Below, piece after piece: positions 48,605 to 58,718 of a stretch of DNA of 64,000 nt. The notes beneath the pieces are model-generated. The model was not told the DNA's origin, searched no databases, and worked only from the letters and a program-made list of their open reading frames with translations. The stretch covers positions 1 to 64,000 of the forward strand of contig JAIYDW010000131.1 in NCBI GenBank assembly GCA_027487315.1, given 5' to 3'. Origin of the DNA: Verrucomicrobiaceae bacterium. Lineage in GTDB: Bacteria; Verrucomicrobiota; Verrucomicrobiia; Verrucomicrobiales; Verrucomicrobiaceae. The translations under genes and the position numbers were made by a program. Position 1 is the stretch's first letter, and each line of letters opens with the position of its first letter.

Positions 48605-50251
48605 ATGTCCCCTCATCGTCCATCCTTACTGCTTGTGTTGCTAGTGGCTATGCCGCTGGCGCTGCTGGTGTGGCTGGGGACGTATTTGCATGCTGACGGG
48701 GAGAGACGGGCGCGGACGACGCGGGAAGCGATTGTGACGGAGCGGTTGGAGGTGGCGAGTCAGCAGTTGCTGGCGGATTTGAAGTTGGCGGTGCGGCAAT
48801 TGGATCAGGCGGCGGAGGTGACGGCGGAGGCGACCCAGAACTGTGTGCTGGTCGATCATCCCTGGATTCGCGCGGCTCTTTGTCAGAGTCCGGGTGGGGA
48901 GCCGATGCTGGCGGGGGATGAGGCTGCGATTGGGATTTTGAAGGGTCCAATGCTGGCCTTTCAGCGTGGGTTTGGGAAAAAGACGAAGTCGCAGGCGGTG
49001 GGCAAGCGGGACCGGGATTTTGAGTTGGTGTCAGCGGGTTTGGAGCAGGGATGGAAGGGGTATCGGCTGGGGCCGATTTTGGCTTCGGTGACGGACACGC
49101 GACTGCCGGGTCAGGATGAGAGTGGGTTGATTGTGCGTGTGATGGGGGATGGGTTGCCGGAGGTGATTCACTGGCATTTGCTGAGTGACGGCCGGATGCT
49201 GGGGGCGCTGCTGGACAGTCAGCGGTTTTTTGGGGCGTTGTTTGAGACGATGCCGCCGGTGGCGCTGAAGACGCTGACGGGCAGGATGAGCCTGGTTTCT
49301 GAGGGGGGAAAGATGCTGCACGGGTGGGGCAATGCGGCGGCCAAAGGACGTGAGGAAGAGGTGGCGAACCTGGCTTGTCCTTTGCCGTTTCAGTCGTGGC
49401 GATTGCAGTATGAGCCGGCGCAGGATGAGTTTCCGTCGGCGGCGTTGTTTCCGATTTTGTTGGGGGTGTCGTCAGGGAGTTTGTTGGTGCCGTCGCTGGC
49501 GTTGCTGTATTTTCGGGAGAACAGCCGTGAGATTCGCGTGGCGCAGCAGCGGGTGAGTTTTGTGAATCAGGTGTCACACGAGTTGAAGACACCGCTGACG
49601 AACATCCGGCTGTATGCGGAGATGGCGAGGGGGCGGGCGGAGGATCGTGATGATGTGGCGTCGGTGCGGCAGTTGGCGGTGGTGGAGTCTGAGACGGCGA
49701 GGTTGAGCCGGTTGATTCAGAATGTGCTGAATTTTGCGAACAAGAAGCGGGATTGTTTGACGGTGACGGAGAAGTCGGTGGATTTGGCGGCGGTGATTGG
49801 GAGGCTGGCGGATCAGTGGAAGCCGGTGCTGGATAAGCGTGGAATCGCTGTGGAGGTGAACGTGCCTGAAAGTTTGGAGGTACAGACGGATCCGGATGCG
49901 GTGGAGCAAATCCTGGGGAACCTGCTCTCGAATGCGGAGAAGTATGCGGTGGATGGGCACTGGGTGGGCATTGAGGCGATGGTGGCGGACGAGGGGCGTG
50001 TGACCGTGGCGGTGGCGGATCATGGACCTGGGATTCCGGTGAGCAAACAGGAGGCGGTGTTTGAGCCGTTTGAGCGGTTGCGTTCGGATTTGCGTGAGGG
50101 GGTGAGTGGGACGGGGATTGGACTGACGATTTCGCGTGAGTTGGCTGGCCTTTTGGGAGGCAGTCTGTTTGTCGATGCGACCTACCGAGATGGATCCCGT
50201 TTTGTTCTGAGCCTGCCGATCACCCCTGTTGCGAAGACTGTCCTTTCATAA
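48605..50251 (+). CDS. Membrane sensor histidine kinase
   Basis: 548 residues from ATG 48605. A membrane segment at ~7-27, a ~250-residue periplasmic sensor domain and a second segment at ~280-305 precede a coiled coil. Then come the H-box VSHELKTPLTN with the phosphorylated His, the N-box LGNLLSNAEKY, and the G-boxes DHGPGIP and GTGIGL. Autophosphorylates and passes phosphate to the response regulator whose gene starts 31 bp later. The signal sensed is unknown. Confidence 0.9.
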   Translation: MSPHRPSLLLVLLVAMPLALLVWLGTYLHADGERRARTTREAIVTERLEVASQQLLADLKLAVRQLDQAAEVTAEATQNCVLVDHPWIRAALCQSPGGEPMLAGDEAAIGILKGPMLAFQRGFGKKTKSQAVGKRDRDFELVSAGLEQGWKGYRLGPILASVTDTRLPGQDESGLIVRVMGDGLPEVIHWHLLSDGRMLGALLDSQRFFGALFETMPPVALKTLTGRMSLVSEGGKMLHGWGNAAAKGREEEVANLACPLPFQSWRLQYEPAQDEFPSAALFPILLGVSSGSLLVPSLALLYFRENSREIRVAQQRVSFVNQVSHELKTPLTNIRLYAEMARGRAEDRDDVASVRQLAVVESETARLSRLIQNVLNFANKKRDCLTVTEKSVDLAAVIGRLADQWKPVLDKRGIAVEVNVPESLEVQTDPDAVEQILGNLLSNAEKYAVDGHWVGIEAMVADEGRVTVAVADHGPGIPVSKQEAVFEPFERLRSDLREGVSGTGIGLTISRELAGLLGGSLFVDATYRDGSRFVLSLPITPVAKTVLS

Positions 50252-50282
50252 ATCCCACCCTTATCCCCCCCAAAAAAACGCC

Positions 50283-50969
50283 ATGAAAATGATGATTGCC
50301 GAAGATGATGACCACACGCGTGAAGCGCTGCGTGAGGTTCTGACGATGGAAGGTTTCGATGTTGTCCCTGCTGCAGACGGACAGCAGGCGTATGATTTTT
50401 TTCGCGATCAGAGGCCGGACTTTGTTTGCTTGGATGTGATGATGCCGGGGTTGAACGGCTATGAGGTGTGCAAGCGGATTCGTCGGTTGGATGAGGAGGT
50501 GCCGATTTTGTTTTTGACGGCGAAGGCGGAGGAGATCGACGCGGTTTTAGGGTTGGAGTTGGGGGCGGATGACTACATGACGAAGCCGTTTGGGGTGAAG
50601 GAGATCATTGCGCGGATTCGGGCGATTTTGCGGCGGACGGCGGCGCGGTCGGTGAAGCCGAATGAGGTGGACGAGTATATGATGGATGATTTGCGGATCG
50701 TGCAGAGTGAGTTGAGGGCCTACCGTGGCAATCATGAGATTCCGCTGAGTCCGAGGGATGCGAAGGTGCTGCGACTGTTGTTTGAGCGCAAAGGCAAGGT
50801 GGTGGATCGCAACACGTTGGCGGACGAGGTCTGGGGGGTGGATTACTTTCCGGAGAGTCGGGCGCTGGACCAGCACATTTCGCAGTTAAGGAAGCGGGTT
50901 GAGGCGGACACGGCACGGCCGAGGATCATTCGGACGGTGCACGGGGCGGGGTATCGGTTTGATGGGTGA
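50283..50969 (+). CDS. OmpR/PhoB-family response regulator
   Basis: 228 residues from ATG 50283. Receiver domain with Asp51 as phosphoacceptor in CLDVMMPG, acidic pair in AEDDD, Thr in LTAKAE and Lys101 in MTKPF. The winged-helix output domain covers ~130-228 (LSPRDAKVLRLLFERKGKVVDRN, HISQLRKRVE, TVHGAGYRF). Cotranscribed with the histidine kinase. Confidence 0.93.
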   Translation: MKMMIAEDDDHTREALREVLTMEGFDVVPAADGQQAYDFFRDQRPDFVCLDVMMPGLNGYEVCKRIRRLDEEVPILFLTAKAEEIDAVLGLELGADDYMTKPFGVKEIIARIRAILRRTAARSVKPNEVDEYMMDDLRIVQSELRAYRGNHEIPLSPRDAKVLRLLFERKGKVVDRNTLADEVWGVDYFPESRALDQHISQLRKRVEADTARPRIIRTVHGAGYRFDG

Positions 50970-51128
50970 ATAAGGTAAAATATGAAAAACAATAAAAATT
51001 TGGTTTCAAGGACTATACCGAGATGTCAACCGTATAAATATTTGTTGCGACGTAGCATCGGCCATGTAGACTAACAAATCCTTGGAATTCGGGGTTCATG
51101 ACTTCAAACAGACTTACAAGTAGATATT

Positions 51129-51341
51129 ATGACAACTTCTTCCTTAGACACCGATCCATCCGATTGCCCGAAGAGTTCTGCGATTTATGTAGAACCTGAA
51201 GATATACTTGTGAGACAAGGCGTTTTCTCCATTGATGGTTTAGATGGGATGACCAAAGAACAAGCCATAAATGCGGCGGCGATTGCATTGCCCATTGCGC
51301 AGGAAAGCTTCGCGCAAGCCCGGCAATTGGGATTGTTTTAA
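51129..51341 (+). CDS. Short hypothetical protein
   Basis: 70 residues, ATG start, no strong ribosome site. The sequence is acidic and without membrane or known motif (VEPEDILVRQGVFSIDGLDG, then an Ala-rich helix). It opens the lower-GC stretch after the two-component system. May be real but rests on open-frame evidence only. Confidence 0.35.
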   Translation: MTTSSLDTDPSDCPKSSAIYVEPEDILVRQGVFSIDGLDGMTKEQAINAAAIALPIAQESFAQARQLGLF

Positions 51342-51417
51342 TATCCGAAAGATAGGTCGGTGTATCCTGCCTGTGGACGAGAGTGGGCGTTGGGTTTTTG
51401 CTTGAAGGGGGATGCGG

Positions 51418-51423
51418 TATAAT
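51418..51423 (+). promoter_or_regulatory. Candidate -10 box upstream of an orphan gene
   Basis: A perfect TATAAT is found 132 bp before the GTG start of the 338-residue gene in a 214-bp gap. No convincing -35 box is at the right distance (TTTTTG only), so this is a weak call. Confidence 0.25.
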
Positions 51424-51555
51424 ACCTTTCGTGATCGTCTATTCGCGAGGAATGTTTGAAAGGTAGATTCGGCATCGCTTTGTGATCATGAGGAAATGTG
51501 GTCATCGAAAATGGCTAGTTGACTTGGCGGATATCAGCGGCTTGAATCGCGCCTC

Positions 51556-52572
51556 GTGAAACGTCATAGTATCCTCACCACGCTCTTCCCCCGATTACCA
51601 TTCGCACGCAAATCCCTCCACGATTTGATCGACGAAGGGGGGGGCGTACTCGAAGAAACTGGTTACCGCGCTCTAAAGCCAGGCATTGGGGTCTTAAAGC
51701 AGAAAAATGGTTCCTTCGACGTTTTTGTTGCTCGTTTCTTGCCAACCCTGGATGTGTGTGGGAAAAAAATTAAGTGTAACCTAAGTTACAGGGAAGTGGG
51801 AAGCGATCATCCACTGGTTAAGGCTTCGGGTAATCTGGCTGTTGTTTTGACTCATCTTTCGGTTGTAGGAGCAAATGGAGAAGACATCGACAATTATGTA
51901 GGAAAGGATTCTGATGTTCGCTATTGGCTGAAGGATGACATTGAAGGGGCAAACAACAGAACGTTGGTATTTCAAATGCTTGGAAGTTTGTTGAGCAATG
52001 AGCATGTTGCGGATCTACATTTCACAATCACTATCTTCGTCGTGCATGATGAGATGGGGGGAGACCGAAAGACGTCGCAGAATGCAGAACGCAGAGAGCG
52101 ATTGGCCAGGGAATTGACTACGGGCTACCGAAGGTTTGTGAGCCTTTTGTTGGTAACGCTATCAGCTGCGGCACACCTAAAGAGTTACCTTAAAGGGAGG
52201 GATTTGCCGCTTGTGCTGAGTCAAATTGATGGGGCAAATCATGTCGAGACTTCGAAATCGGTTGGTGAGGCTACTGACCTTCATTCTACGCGAGAAGATG
52301 CCTGGAGGCTCTTGTGCACTTTTCACACGATTGAAGTCGCGGCAAAAAAAGCGAATATGTTGGGTGGGGCGGGCTCGTCAGACTTCGTGCTAGGATTGCA
52401 AGAGTTTGTTTCGAGTTTGACAGAACTGCCAAATACTGAAGGCCAGCCTGCAACGGCGGTTGAAATCATAGAGGAATTGTATAATTCGAAGGGTATTCTG
52501 AGGACCATAGCACTCCGGAAAACTCTAGAGTACTACATTTTCGAAGCTCTACCTTGCATGCCGGTAACCTGA
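51556..52572 (+). CDS. Hypothetical protein of a low-GC island
   Basis: 338 residues from GTG 51556. No signal peptide or membrane segment and no family recognised. The first ~180 residues look like a mixed alpha/beta domain (FLPTLDVCGKKIKCNLSYREVG, LHFTITIFVVHDEMGG). The rest is helical with a possible basic helix (ARELTTGYRRFVSLLLV). GC content and codon use are clearly lower than in the surrounding genes, which points to horizontal transfer. The next gene, a transposase, is convergent. Confidence 0.65.
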   Translation: MKRHSILTTLFPRLPFARKSLHDLIDEGGGVLEETGYRALKPGIGVLKQKNGSFDVFVARFLPTLDVCGKKIKCNLSYREVGSDHPLVKASGNLAVVLTHLSVVGANGEDIDNYVGKDSDVRYWLKDDIEGANNRTLVFQMLGSLLSNEHVADLHFTITIFVVHDEMGGDRKTSQNAERRERLARELTTGYRRFVSLLLVTLSAAAHLKSYLKGRDLPLVLSQIDGANHVETSKSVGEATDLHSTREDAWRLLCTFHTIEVAAKKANMLGGAGSSDFVLGLQEFVSSLTELPNTEGQPATAVEIIEELYNSKGILRTIALRKTLEYYIFEALPCMPVT

Positions 52573-52659
52573 ACCCAGAAGACGAATTTGATTCGGAGTT
52601 GGATTTTGTTTAGCTAGAGGGGTAGGTGGTTGATTGGAAGCGTTGGTAGTTGTATAGTT

Positions 52660-53562
52660 TCATTTGTCGCCAAGGAGAGCGATAACTTCCTCTAAGCTCC
52701 AAAAGTGCTCCGACACTCCAGCCTGCATCGCGGGTGTCACGCGGAGAGTCTGATGAATGCGGCAGAAGTTGTAAAGCATGTAGTGAAGGGAGATTGCCGC
52801 CATATGGTTCTCGATCTTCTTCGAGAATGCATTTGTCAGGCGGGTAAAGCGGCGCATGGACGCACGCATGGTCAAATTCTGACGCTCAATGTAAGACGTG
52901 AAGACAAGAGACTTGTCGGGGTTGCCGCTGATCTTCACATTCTGGATTCCCGTGCATTCTGCGGGGCTGTAGCGACCTGAAGGAGTGCCAGGAGGGGTTC
53001 CATATTGCTTAACTAGCATAGCGTAATCCACGTCGCCTCCGAATGCGCCATCAACAGCCGTCAAGTAAGCGCGATGTCCATCGGTGGAAAGCTGAACGCG
53101 ACTAGCAAGCCGGGATGCTAGGTCTTCCATGAAGCAAGCGGCGGCGTCCGCATCGCGGGAGCCGACCAGCCATGAACAGACAAGTTTTGCTTCGGCGTCC
53201 ATGCCTACCCATGTCCAGCAATCTCCTTGTCCTTCTCTCTTCTTCTCTTTAGTGGCATTACGTTCTTTACAGCGCACAAACGACCAGATTTCATCGCATT
53301 GAACAAGTTTGCAGGGCAGATTGCGAAGGGTCGTATCTTGGAACGCTTGGCAATCGGCACCAAGATCATTCAGCAACTTCATAATCGTGGTGCGATGAAC
53401 TCCAGTCATGCGAGTTGTGGCGCGCAGGGAGTTCCCCTCGACTAAGCAAGCAACAACTTTGCGGCGTTCTTCAGTGGAGAGTTTGTTCGTGTGGTCAAAG
53501 TAGAATTTATGCTTGAGCATGGAAGCATGAATTACATTTTGTTTTGTGGTGTCATTTTTCAA
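52660..53562 (-). CDS. IS1-like (DDE) transposase
   Basis: 300 residues. N-terminal helix-turn-helix region (LSTEERRKVVACLVEGNSLRATTRMTGVHRTTIMKLL) followed by an RNase H-like DDE core: LVQCDEIWSFV, LSTDGHRAY and the C-terminal SYIERQNLTMRASMRRFTRLTNAFSKK with the Glu. This resembles transposases commonly annotated as IS1 family. TTGATTG occurs on both sides (52630-52636 and 53576-53582) and might be a target duplication, but no inverted repeats could be aligned, so the ends of the element are unknown. Confidence 0.85.
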   Translation of the reverse strand: MKNDTTKQNVIHASMLKHKFYFDHTNKLSTEERRKVVACLVEGNSLRATTRMTGVHRTTIMKLLNDLGADCQAFQDTTLRNLPCKLVQCDEIWSFVRCKERNATKEKKREGQGDCWTWVGMDAEAKLVCSWLVGSRDADAAACFMEDLASRLASRVQLSTDGHRAYLTAVDGAFGGDVDYAMLVKQYGTPPGTPSGRYSPAECTGIQNVKISGNPDKSLVFTSYIERQNLTMRASMRRFTRLTNAFSKKIENHMAAISLHYMLYNFCRIHQTLRVTPAMQAGVSEHFWSLEEVIALLGDK

Positions 53563-53582
53563 GACGGGTGTATTTTTGATTG

Positions 53583-54362
53583 ATGGAATCTCGCGAGTTT
53601 ATTGCACTACGCTTCGCTGGGAATGGCGTTAATCCCGGCACTACGCGGTGTCGGGAGACGGCGGCCATCATCCGTGCAGCAGAGGACATGGTGTTAGCTA
53701 TAATCGCCGATTATGACGATGAAGAAGATTCGGAGGAACCTCTGGGAGAACTCTGCGTGACAAACATCGTTGATGAATCGCTTGGCTACAGGTTTTGGGG
53801 GCCGCGAATGCCCGCCATCCTTTTGGCGTGGCAGATTGTAGCCGCTGCTATCAATACGGGTAGTTTTGAGAAAATTCCTTTGAAGGCGAGGGAGAGTTTG
53901 GGGGAAATCGCCGCGTTTGTCAAGAAACGTGGTGCGCCCGCACAATTGACAGATTCCAATAATGCAGAACCAATTGCTCAAATTAAAACCGACTTTTGTC
54001 TGCCTCACAACTTGTCCTTAAAAGGCGGGACTTCTGTGCTAGGTAAGGTAGTCCGCGTGGGGGGAAAGGAACCAAAACTGCGGCTACAGCTACCATCTGG
54101 GAAAGTGCTCACATGCGAGACATCTGAACCCATCGCAAAGGAATTAGGCCACAAGCTGTATGAGACAGTAGTTTGCAAAGGCGAAGCCACCTGGGAACTA
54201 GAATCTAACGAGATTATCAAATTCCGAATTAAGGAGGTGAAGCCGTTTCGGCAATGCCTAGCTTCGGAGGCTTTTAATGGACTCGCTCGAGCAATGCCTC
54301 TGACTTTGGAGAGGTGGCGTTCTGAAGGTATTGATAACCTGACCATCGCATCCGAATCATGA
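53583..54362 (+). CDS. Hypothetical first gene of a two-gene unit with a PIN-domain protein
   Basis: 259 residues from ATG 53583. N-terminal ~110 residues are helical (TRCRETAAIIRAAEDMVLAIIADY, MPAILLAWQIVAAAIN); residues ~150-230 form a beta-rich part (LRLQLPSGKVLTCETSEPIAKEL, YETVVCKGEATWELES) that may be an OB-like or S1-like fold. It overlaps the following PIN gene by the ATGA pattern, as toxin-antitoxin and defence pairs often do. No family recognised. Confidence 0.65.
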   Translation: MESREFIALRFAGNGVNPGTTRCRETAAIIRAAEDMVLAIIADYDDEEDSEEPLGELCVTNIVDESLGYRFWGPRMPAILLAWQIVAAAINTGSFEKIPLKARESLGEIAAFVKKRGAPAQLTDSNNAEPIAQIKTDFCLPHNLSLKGGTSVLGKVVRVGGKEPKLRLQLPSGKVLTCETSEPIAKELGHKLYETVVCKGEATWELESNEIIKFRIKEVKPFRQCLASEAFNGLARAMPLTLERWRSEGIDNLTIASES

Positions 54363-54934
54363 ACTTAGTGTGCTTAGATTGCCAACTTTTCTCTTGGGGC
54401 GTACTTGGACGCGCAAGCAAAGGCCAAGAAGACAAAATTCCGAGGGCACAATTTCTGATCAAACATCTGGACGAGACAAGAGCCGCCATCGTTATCCCCA
54501 CCCCTGTTGTAACTGAGCTTTTAATGGGTGCTGATCCTAGCGAGCGCGCTAATATTCTTCATGTTCTTGAGGAGCGTTTTTATGTCAGGGAGTTTGATCA
54601 AATGGCGGCCATCCATTCTGCTGACGTGTGGAACAAAAAGAGAAAAGACGGAGTGGAGGCTAGGATTAGACAACACGCCATCGAGGTCATTCCAGGCGAA
54701 GGAAACGGCTGGATGCGTTCAACATTGAAGGTGGACATTATGATCCTAGGCTGTGCTATAGCCGCAAACGTGAGTGCTTTTTACACCAACGATAACAACT
54801 TGAAAAAGTGGGCGGACGGATTTTTGCCAGTGCGCGGGTTGCCGGAAATACCGGAGCAATCTCCAATGCTTCTCAATTTCCCCAACGTTTTGCAGCCGCC
54901 TTCTGCGCAATCTCCCGACGCTGCTCAGCCGTGA
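54359..54934 (+). CDS. PIN-domain ribonuclease-like protein
   Basis: 191 residues. The PIN core is visible: CLDCQLFSWG with the first Asp, TPVVTELLMG with Glu, LKVDIMILGCAIAANVSAFYTND with the late acidic residues. PIN proteins act as VapC-like RNases in toxin systems, but this one is longer than typical VapC (~135) and its partner is far larger than VapB. The last ~18 codons overlap, on the other strand, the 3' end of a broken small gene. Confidence 0.8.
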   Translation: MNLVCLDCQLFSWGVLGRASKGQEDKIPRAQFLIKHLDETRAAIVIPTPVVTELLMGADPSERANILHVLEERFYVREFDQMAAIHSADVWNKKRKDGVEARIRQHAIEVIPGEGNGWMRSTLKVDIMILGCAIAANVSAFYTNDNNLKKWADGFLPVRGLPEIPEQSPMLLNFPNVLQPPSAQSPDAAQP

Positions 54935-55103
54935 GACTGTAGGCCCTTGCCTTTCCTCCCTTTAACCCTCCAAGACGGCCCAGCGCCACAGCGGACTCGT
55001 TCTTTTACGGCTTGGGTGCGGCAGGCGCTTCACTGGTGGACATATCTACTATCAACTTGGCGAGTTGATTTAAATCTCTGGGGCGTTTCGGATTTTTTGC
55101 CAT
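54873..55103 (-). pseudogene. Small conserved protein gene with one in-frame stop
   Basis: From ATG 55103 the frame reads MAKNPKRPRDLNQLAKLIVD, reaches PAAPKP and then TAA at codon 33 (55005-55007). In the same frame KNESAVALGRLGGLKGG and KARAYSLTAEQRREIAQKAA then continue to TGA at 54873. Full-length relatives of this widespread small basic protein have both halves in one frame, so a point change (perhaps GAA to TAA) has split it. Its 3' end overlaps the PIN gene on the other strand. Confidence 0.7.
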
Positions 55104-55149
55104 GCCCAATCATACCAGACCGCTCAAGCATCCGCAAGGGTGCCGATTT

Positions 55150-56625
<1,476 letters not shown>

Positions 56626-56746
56626 AAGGGAGTATTCCCGGAAAGAGCGGGAATGAATCGCCGCCAGCCGACAGTCGTCAAGCAGCAAATTAGGTGCCAG
56701 AATCCAGGAAAACAAGCCGATTTACGGTCTTTTTGGGTGGGGGCGG

Positions 56747-57106
56747 TCAAGAGGCGGGAGGGGTTAGGGACTCGGTGATGAAGTATTCGTTGCCTTCGGA
56801 GTCGCGGATTTGGCCGAGGAGGAAGGGTTCGCCGGGGCGGATGGAGGGGAAGGTGAGGATGCGGCCGCCGGCTTTTTCGATGCGACGGGCGGCGTCGATG
56901 ACGCTTTCGAACTGGAGGCTGAGGGAGGTGGGCTGGGGTGAGCCGTCGTGGCCGCCGTGGAGGGCGATGATGGCATCGCCAAAGGCGAGTTCGCTCCACC
57001 AGTCGGTGATGAGGCGCGGTTCGAGTTCAAACACATCCCGGTAGAAGGCGACGGCGCGATTCATGTCGGCGGCGGCGAGGATGTGTTTGATGACGAGGGG
57101 TTTCAC
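56747..57106 (-). CDS. VOC-family (glyoxalase-like) protein
   Basis: 119 residues from GTG 57106, the single-domain length. Two beta-alpha-beta-beta-beta units: HILAAADMNRAVAFYRDVFEL, ELAFGDAIIALHGG, DAARRIEKAGGRI and IRDSEGNEYFITES. Possible metal ligands are His8 and the late Glu. Family members include glyoxalase, dioxygenases and resistance proteins; no neighbour tells which. Confidence 0.87.
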   Translation of the reverse strand: MKPLVIKHILAAADMNRAVAFYRDVFELEPRLITDWWSELAFGDAIIALHGGHDGSPQPTSLSLQFESVIDAARRIEKAGGRILTFPSIRPGEPFLLGQIRDSEGNEYFITESLTPPAS

Positions 57107-57301
57107 GGGAGAGGGAACCGATAGTTTGGACTGAGGGAATCGGCCAGAGATAATCTATCTTTCTGTCGGGGAATCTTTTTGGGCTGGGGCGAGCGGTTTT
57201 CGGGTTTTCGTTGGAGGGATTTGGGATTGGGGCTTGAAGTGGGGTGGTGGTGGCTCATGGTGAGGAACCGGGATGTCCGGTGAAGACGTAATTGATCCCT
57301 G

Positions 57302-58168
57302 ATGAACACGAAGATTTCTGCCTACGCCCATCCTGAAGTGCTTGTGGATGCGGATTGGTTGTTGGAGCATTTGAATGACCCGAATGTGCGGGTGGTGGAG
57401 AGCAATGAGGACTTGCTGCTTTATGACATGGGTCATATTCCGGGGGCGGTGCACATCGACTGGCGGCGGGATTTGAATGACCAGACGGTGCGGGATTATG
57501 TGGGACCGGAGGGGTTTGCGGCGTTGTGCGAGCGGAACGGGATCGGGCCGGAGACGACGGTGGTGTTTTACGGGGACAAGAGCAACTGGTGGGCGTGCTA
57601 TGCTTTTTGGGTGTTTCAGCTTTTTGGGCATGACAAGGCGAAGGTGCTCGATGGTGGGCGGGACAAATGGGAGGAGGAGGGGCGGCCTTTGACGAGGGAG
57701 GTGGTAGCTTATCCGGCGGTGACGTATCCGGTGCCAGCAGGTCGGAACGATGCGGCGCACCGGGCGTATTTTCAGCAGGCTTTGGAGCACATGCAGGCTG
57801 GGAAGAAGATGGTGGATGTGCGGAGTCCGAAGGAGTTTAGCGGGGAGACGACGCACATGCCGGAGTATCCGCAGGAGGGGGTGCTGCGTGGCGGGCATAT
57901 TCCAGGGGCGAAGAGTTGTCCGTGGGCGCGCGCGGCGAATGCGGACAAGACGTTCAAGACGAGGGAGGAGTTGGAGGCGATTTATGCCGGGGAGTTGGGG
58001 TTGAACGTGGAGGATGATATTGTGGCGTATTGCCGGATTGGGGAGCGGAGCAGTCACACGTGGTTTGTGCTGAAGTATTTGCTGGGGTACAAGCAGGTGC
58101 GGAACTACGACGGGAGCTGGACGGAGTGGGGCAACATGGTGCGGTCGCCGATTGAGAAGAGCCTCTAA
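57302..58168 (+). CDS. Thiosulfate/3-mercaptopyruvate sulfurtransferase (double rhodanese)
   Basis: 288 residues with two rhodanese domains. The first (~10-130) has [17 protein letters not shown] without Cys in the active loop; the second (~150-285) has [22 protein letters not shown] and the active-site loop [13 protein letters not shown] with the catalytic Cys. Moves sulfane sulfur to acceptors such as cyanide or thiols. The next gene, 10 bp after the stop, codes a SufE-like protein, so the pair could feed sulfur to carrier proteins. Confidence 0.93.
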   Translation: MNTKISAYAHPEVLVDADWLLEHLNDPNVRVVESNEDLLLYDMGHIPGAVHIDWRRDLNDQTVRDYVGPEGFAALCERNGIGPETTVVFYGDKSNWWACYAFWVFQLFGHDKAKVLDGGRDKWEEEGRPLTREVVAYPAVTYPVPAGRNDAAHRAYFQQALEHMQAGKKMVDVRSPKEFSGETTHMPEYPQEGVLRGGHIPGAKSCPWARAANADKTFKTREELEAIYAGELGLNVEDDIVAYCRIGERSSHTWFVLKYLLGYKQVRNYDGSWTEWGNMVRSPIEKSL

Positions 58169-58178
58169 CTTCAGCGCC

Positions 58179-58640
58179 ATGGCCTATCCAGCACCTTTGC
58201 AGGAACTGATCGAGCTGTTTGAGTATCTGCCGGAGGCGGAGCGCAGGGAGAGTTTGATCAACTATGCGGATGCGTCGAAGAGCTGCGGGCCGAAGGAGGG
58301 GGAGGTGTTTGATTTGGAGGATGTGAGGAAGGATGAGGAGTGCACGGACACGGTGGGGGTGTTTTTGAGGGCGGAAGAGGGTGACCGGGCGCATTTTGCG
58401 ATTGAGTTGGGGCCGAAGGTGCAGACGCTGACGAAGGCGATGACGGCGATTTTGTGCCGGAGTTTGAACGGGGCGCCGATGAAGGAGGTGCTGGAGGTGC
58501 CGGCGGATTTTGTGCCCCGGATCATTGGGGCTGAGCTGGTGAGGCTGAGGAGTCAGACTGTGTATTATGTGCTGTCGCGGATGAAGACGGCGGTGAAGAT
58601 GCTGCTGGATCGGCGGCGGGCGGCTGAGGGGGGCGGTTAG
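58179..58640 (+). CDS. sufE: SufE-like sulfur acceptor
   Basis: 153 residues from ATG 58179. Helical N-terminus, then the SufE core with the Cys of EECTDTVGVFLR in the position of the active-site CxS of SufE and a second Cys in KSCGP. SufE takes sulfur from a cysteine desulfurase and passes it to Fe-S scaffolds; here the partner could be the rhodanese encoded just upstream. No sufBCDS genes in this window. Confidence 0.85.
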   Translation: MAYPAPLQELIELFEYLPEAERRESLINYADASKSCGPKEGEVFDLEDVRKDEECTDTVGVFLRAEEGDRAHFAIELGPKVQTLTKAMTAILCRSLNGAPMKEVLEVPADFVPRIIGAELVRLRSQTVYYVLSRMKTAVKMLLDRRRAAEGGG

Positions 58641-58655
58641 AGCAAAGTAAAAGGA

Positions 58656-58686
58656 AACGGCAGGGTCTGCGAGAGACCCTGCCGTT
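58656..58686. terminator. Bidirectional intrinsic terminator hairpin
   Basis: Perfect 13-bp stem AACGGCAGGGTCT/AGACCCTGCCGTT with a 5-nt loop, in the 78-bp gap between two convergent genes. On the minus strand it is followed by TTTCCTTTTAC, a fair T-tract, so it ends the beta-barrel transcript; on the plus strand no T-tract follows sufE. Confidence 0.85.
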
Positions 58687-58718
58687 GGTGGGGAGTGGTG
58701 GTTGTTGGGAGAGGGGGA

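Noticed and set aside
52630-53582. TTGATTG copies as exact target duplication of the IS
   Set aside because: No inverted repeats could be aligned inside them, and a 7-bp match may be chance; the ends of the element were left open.
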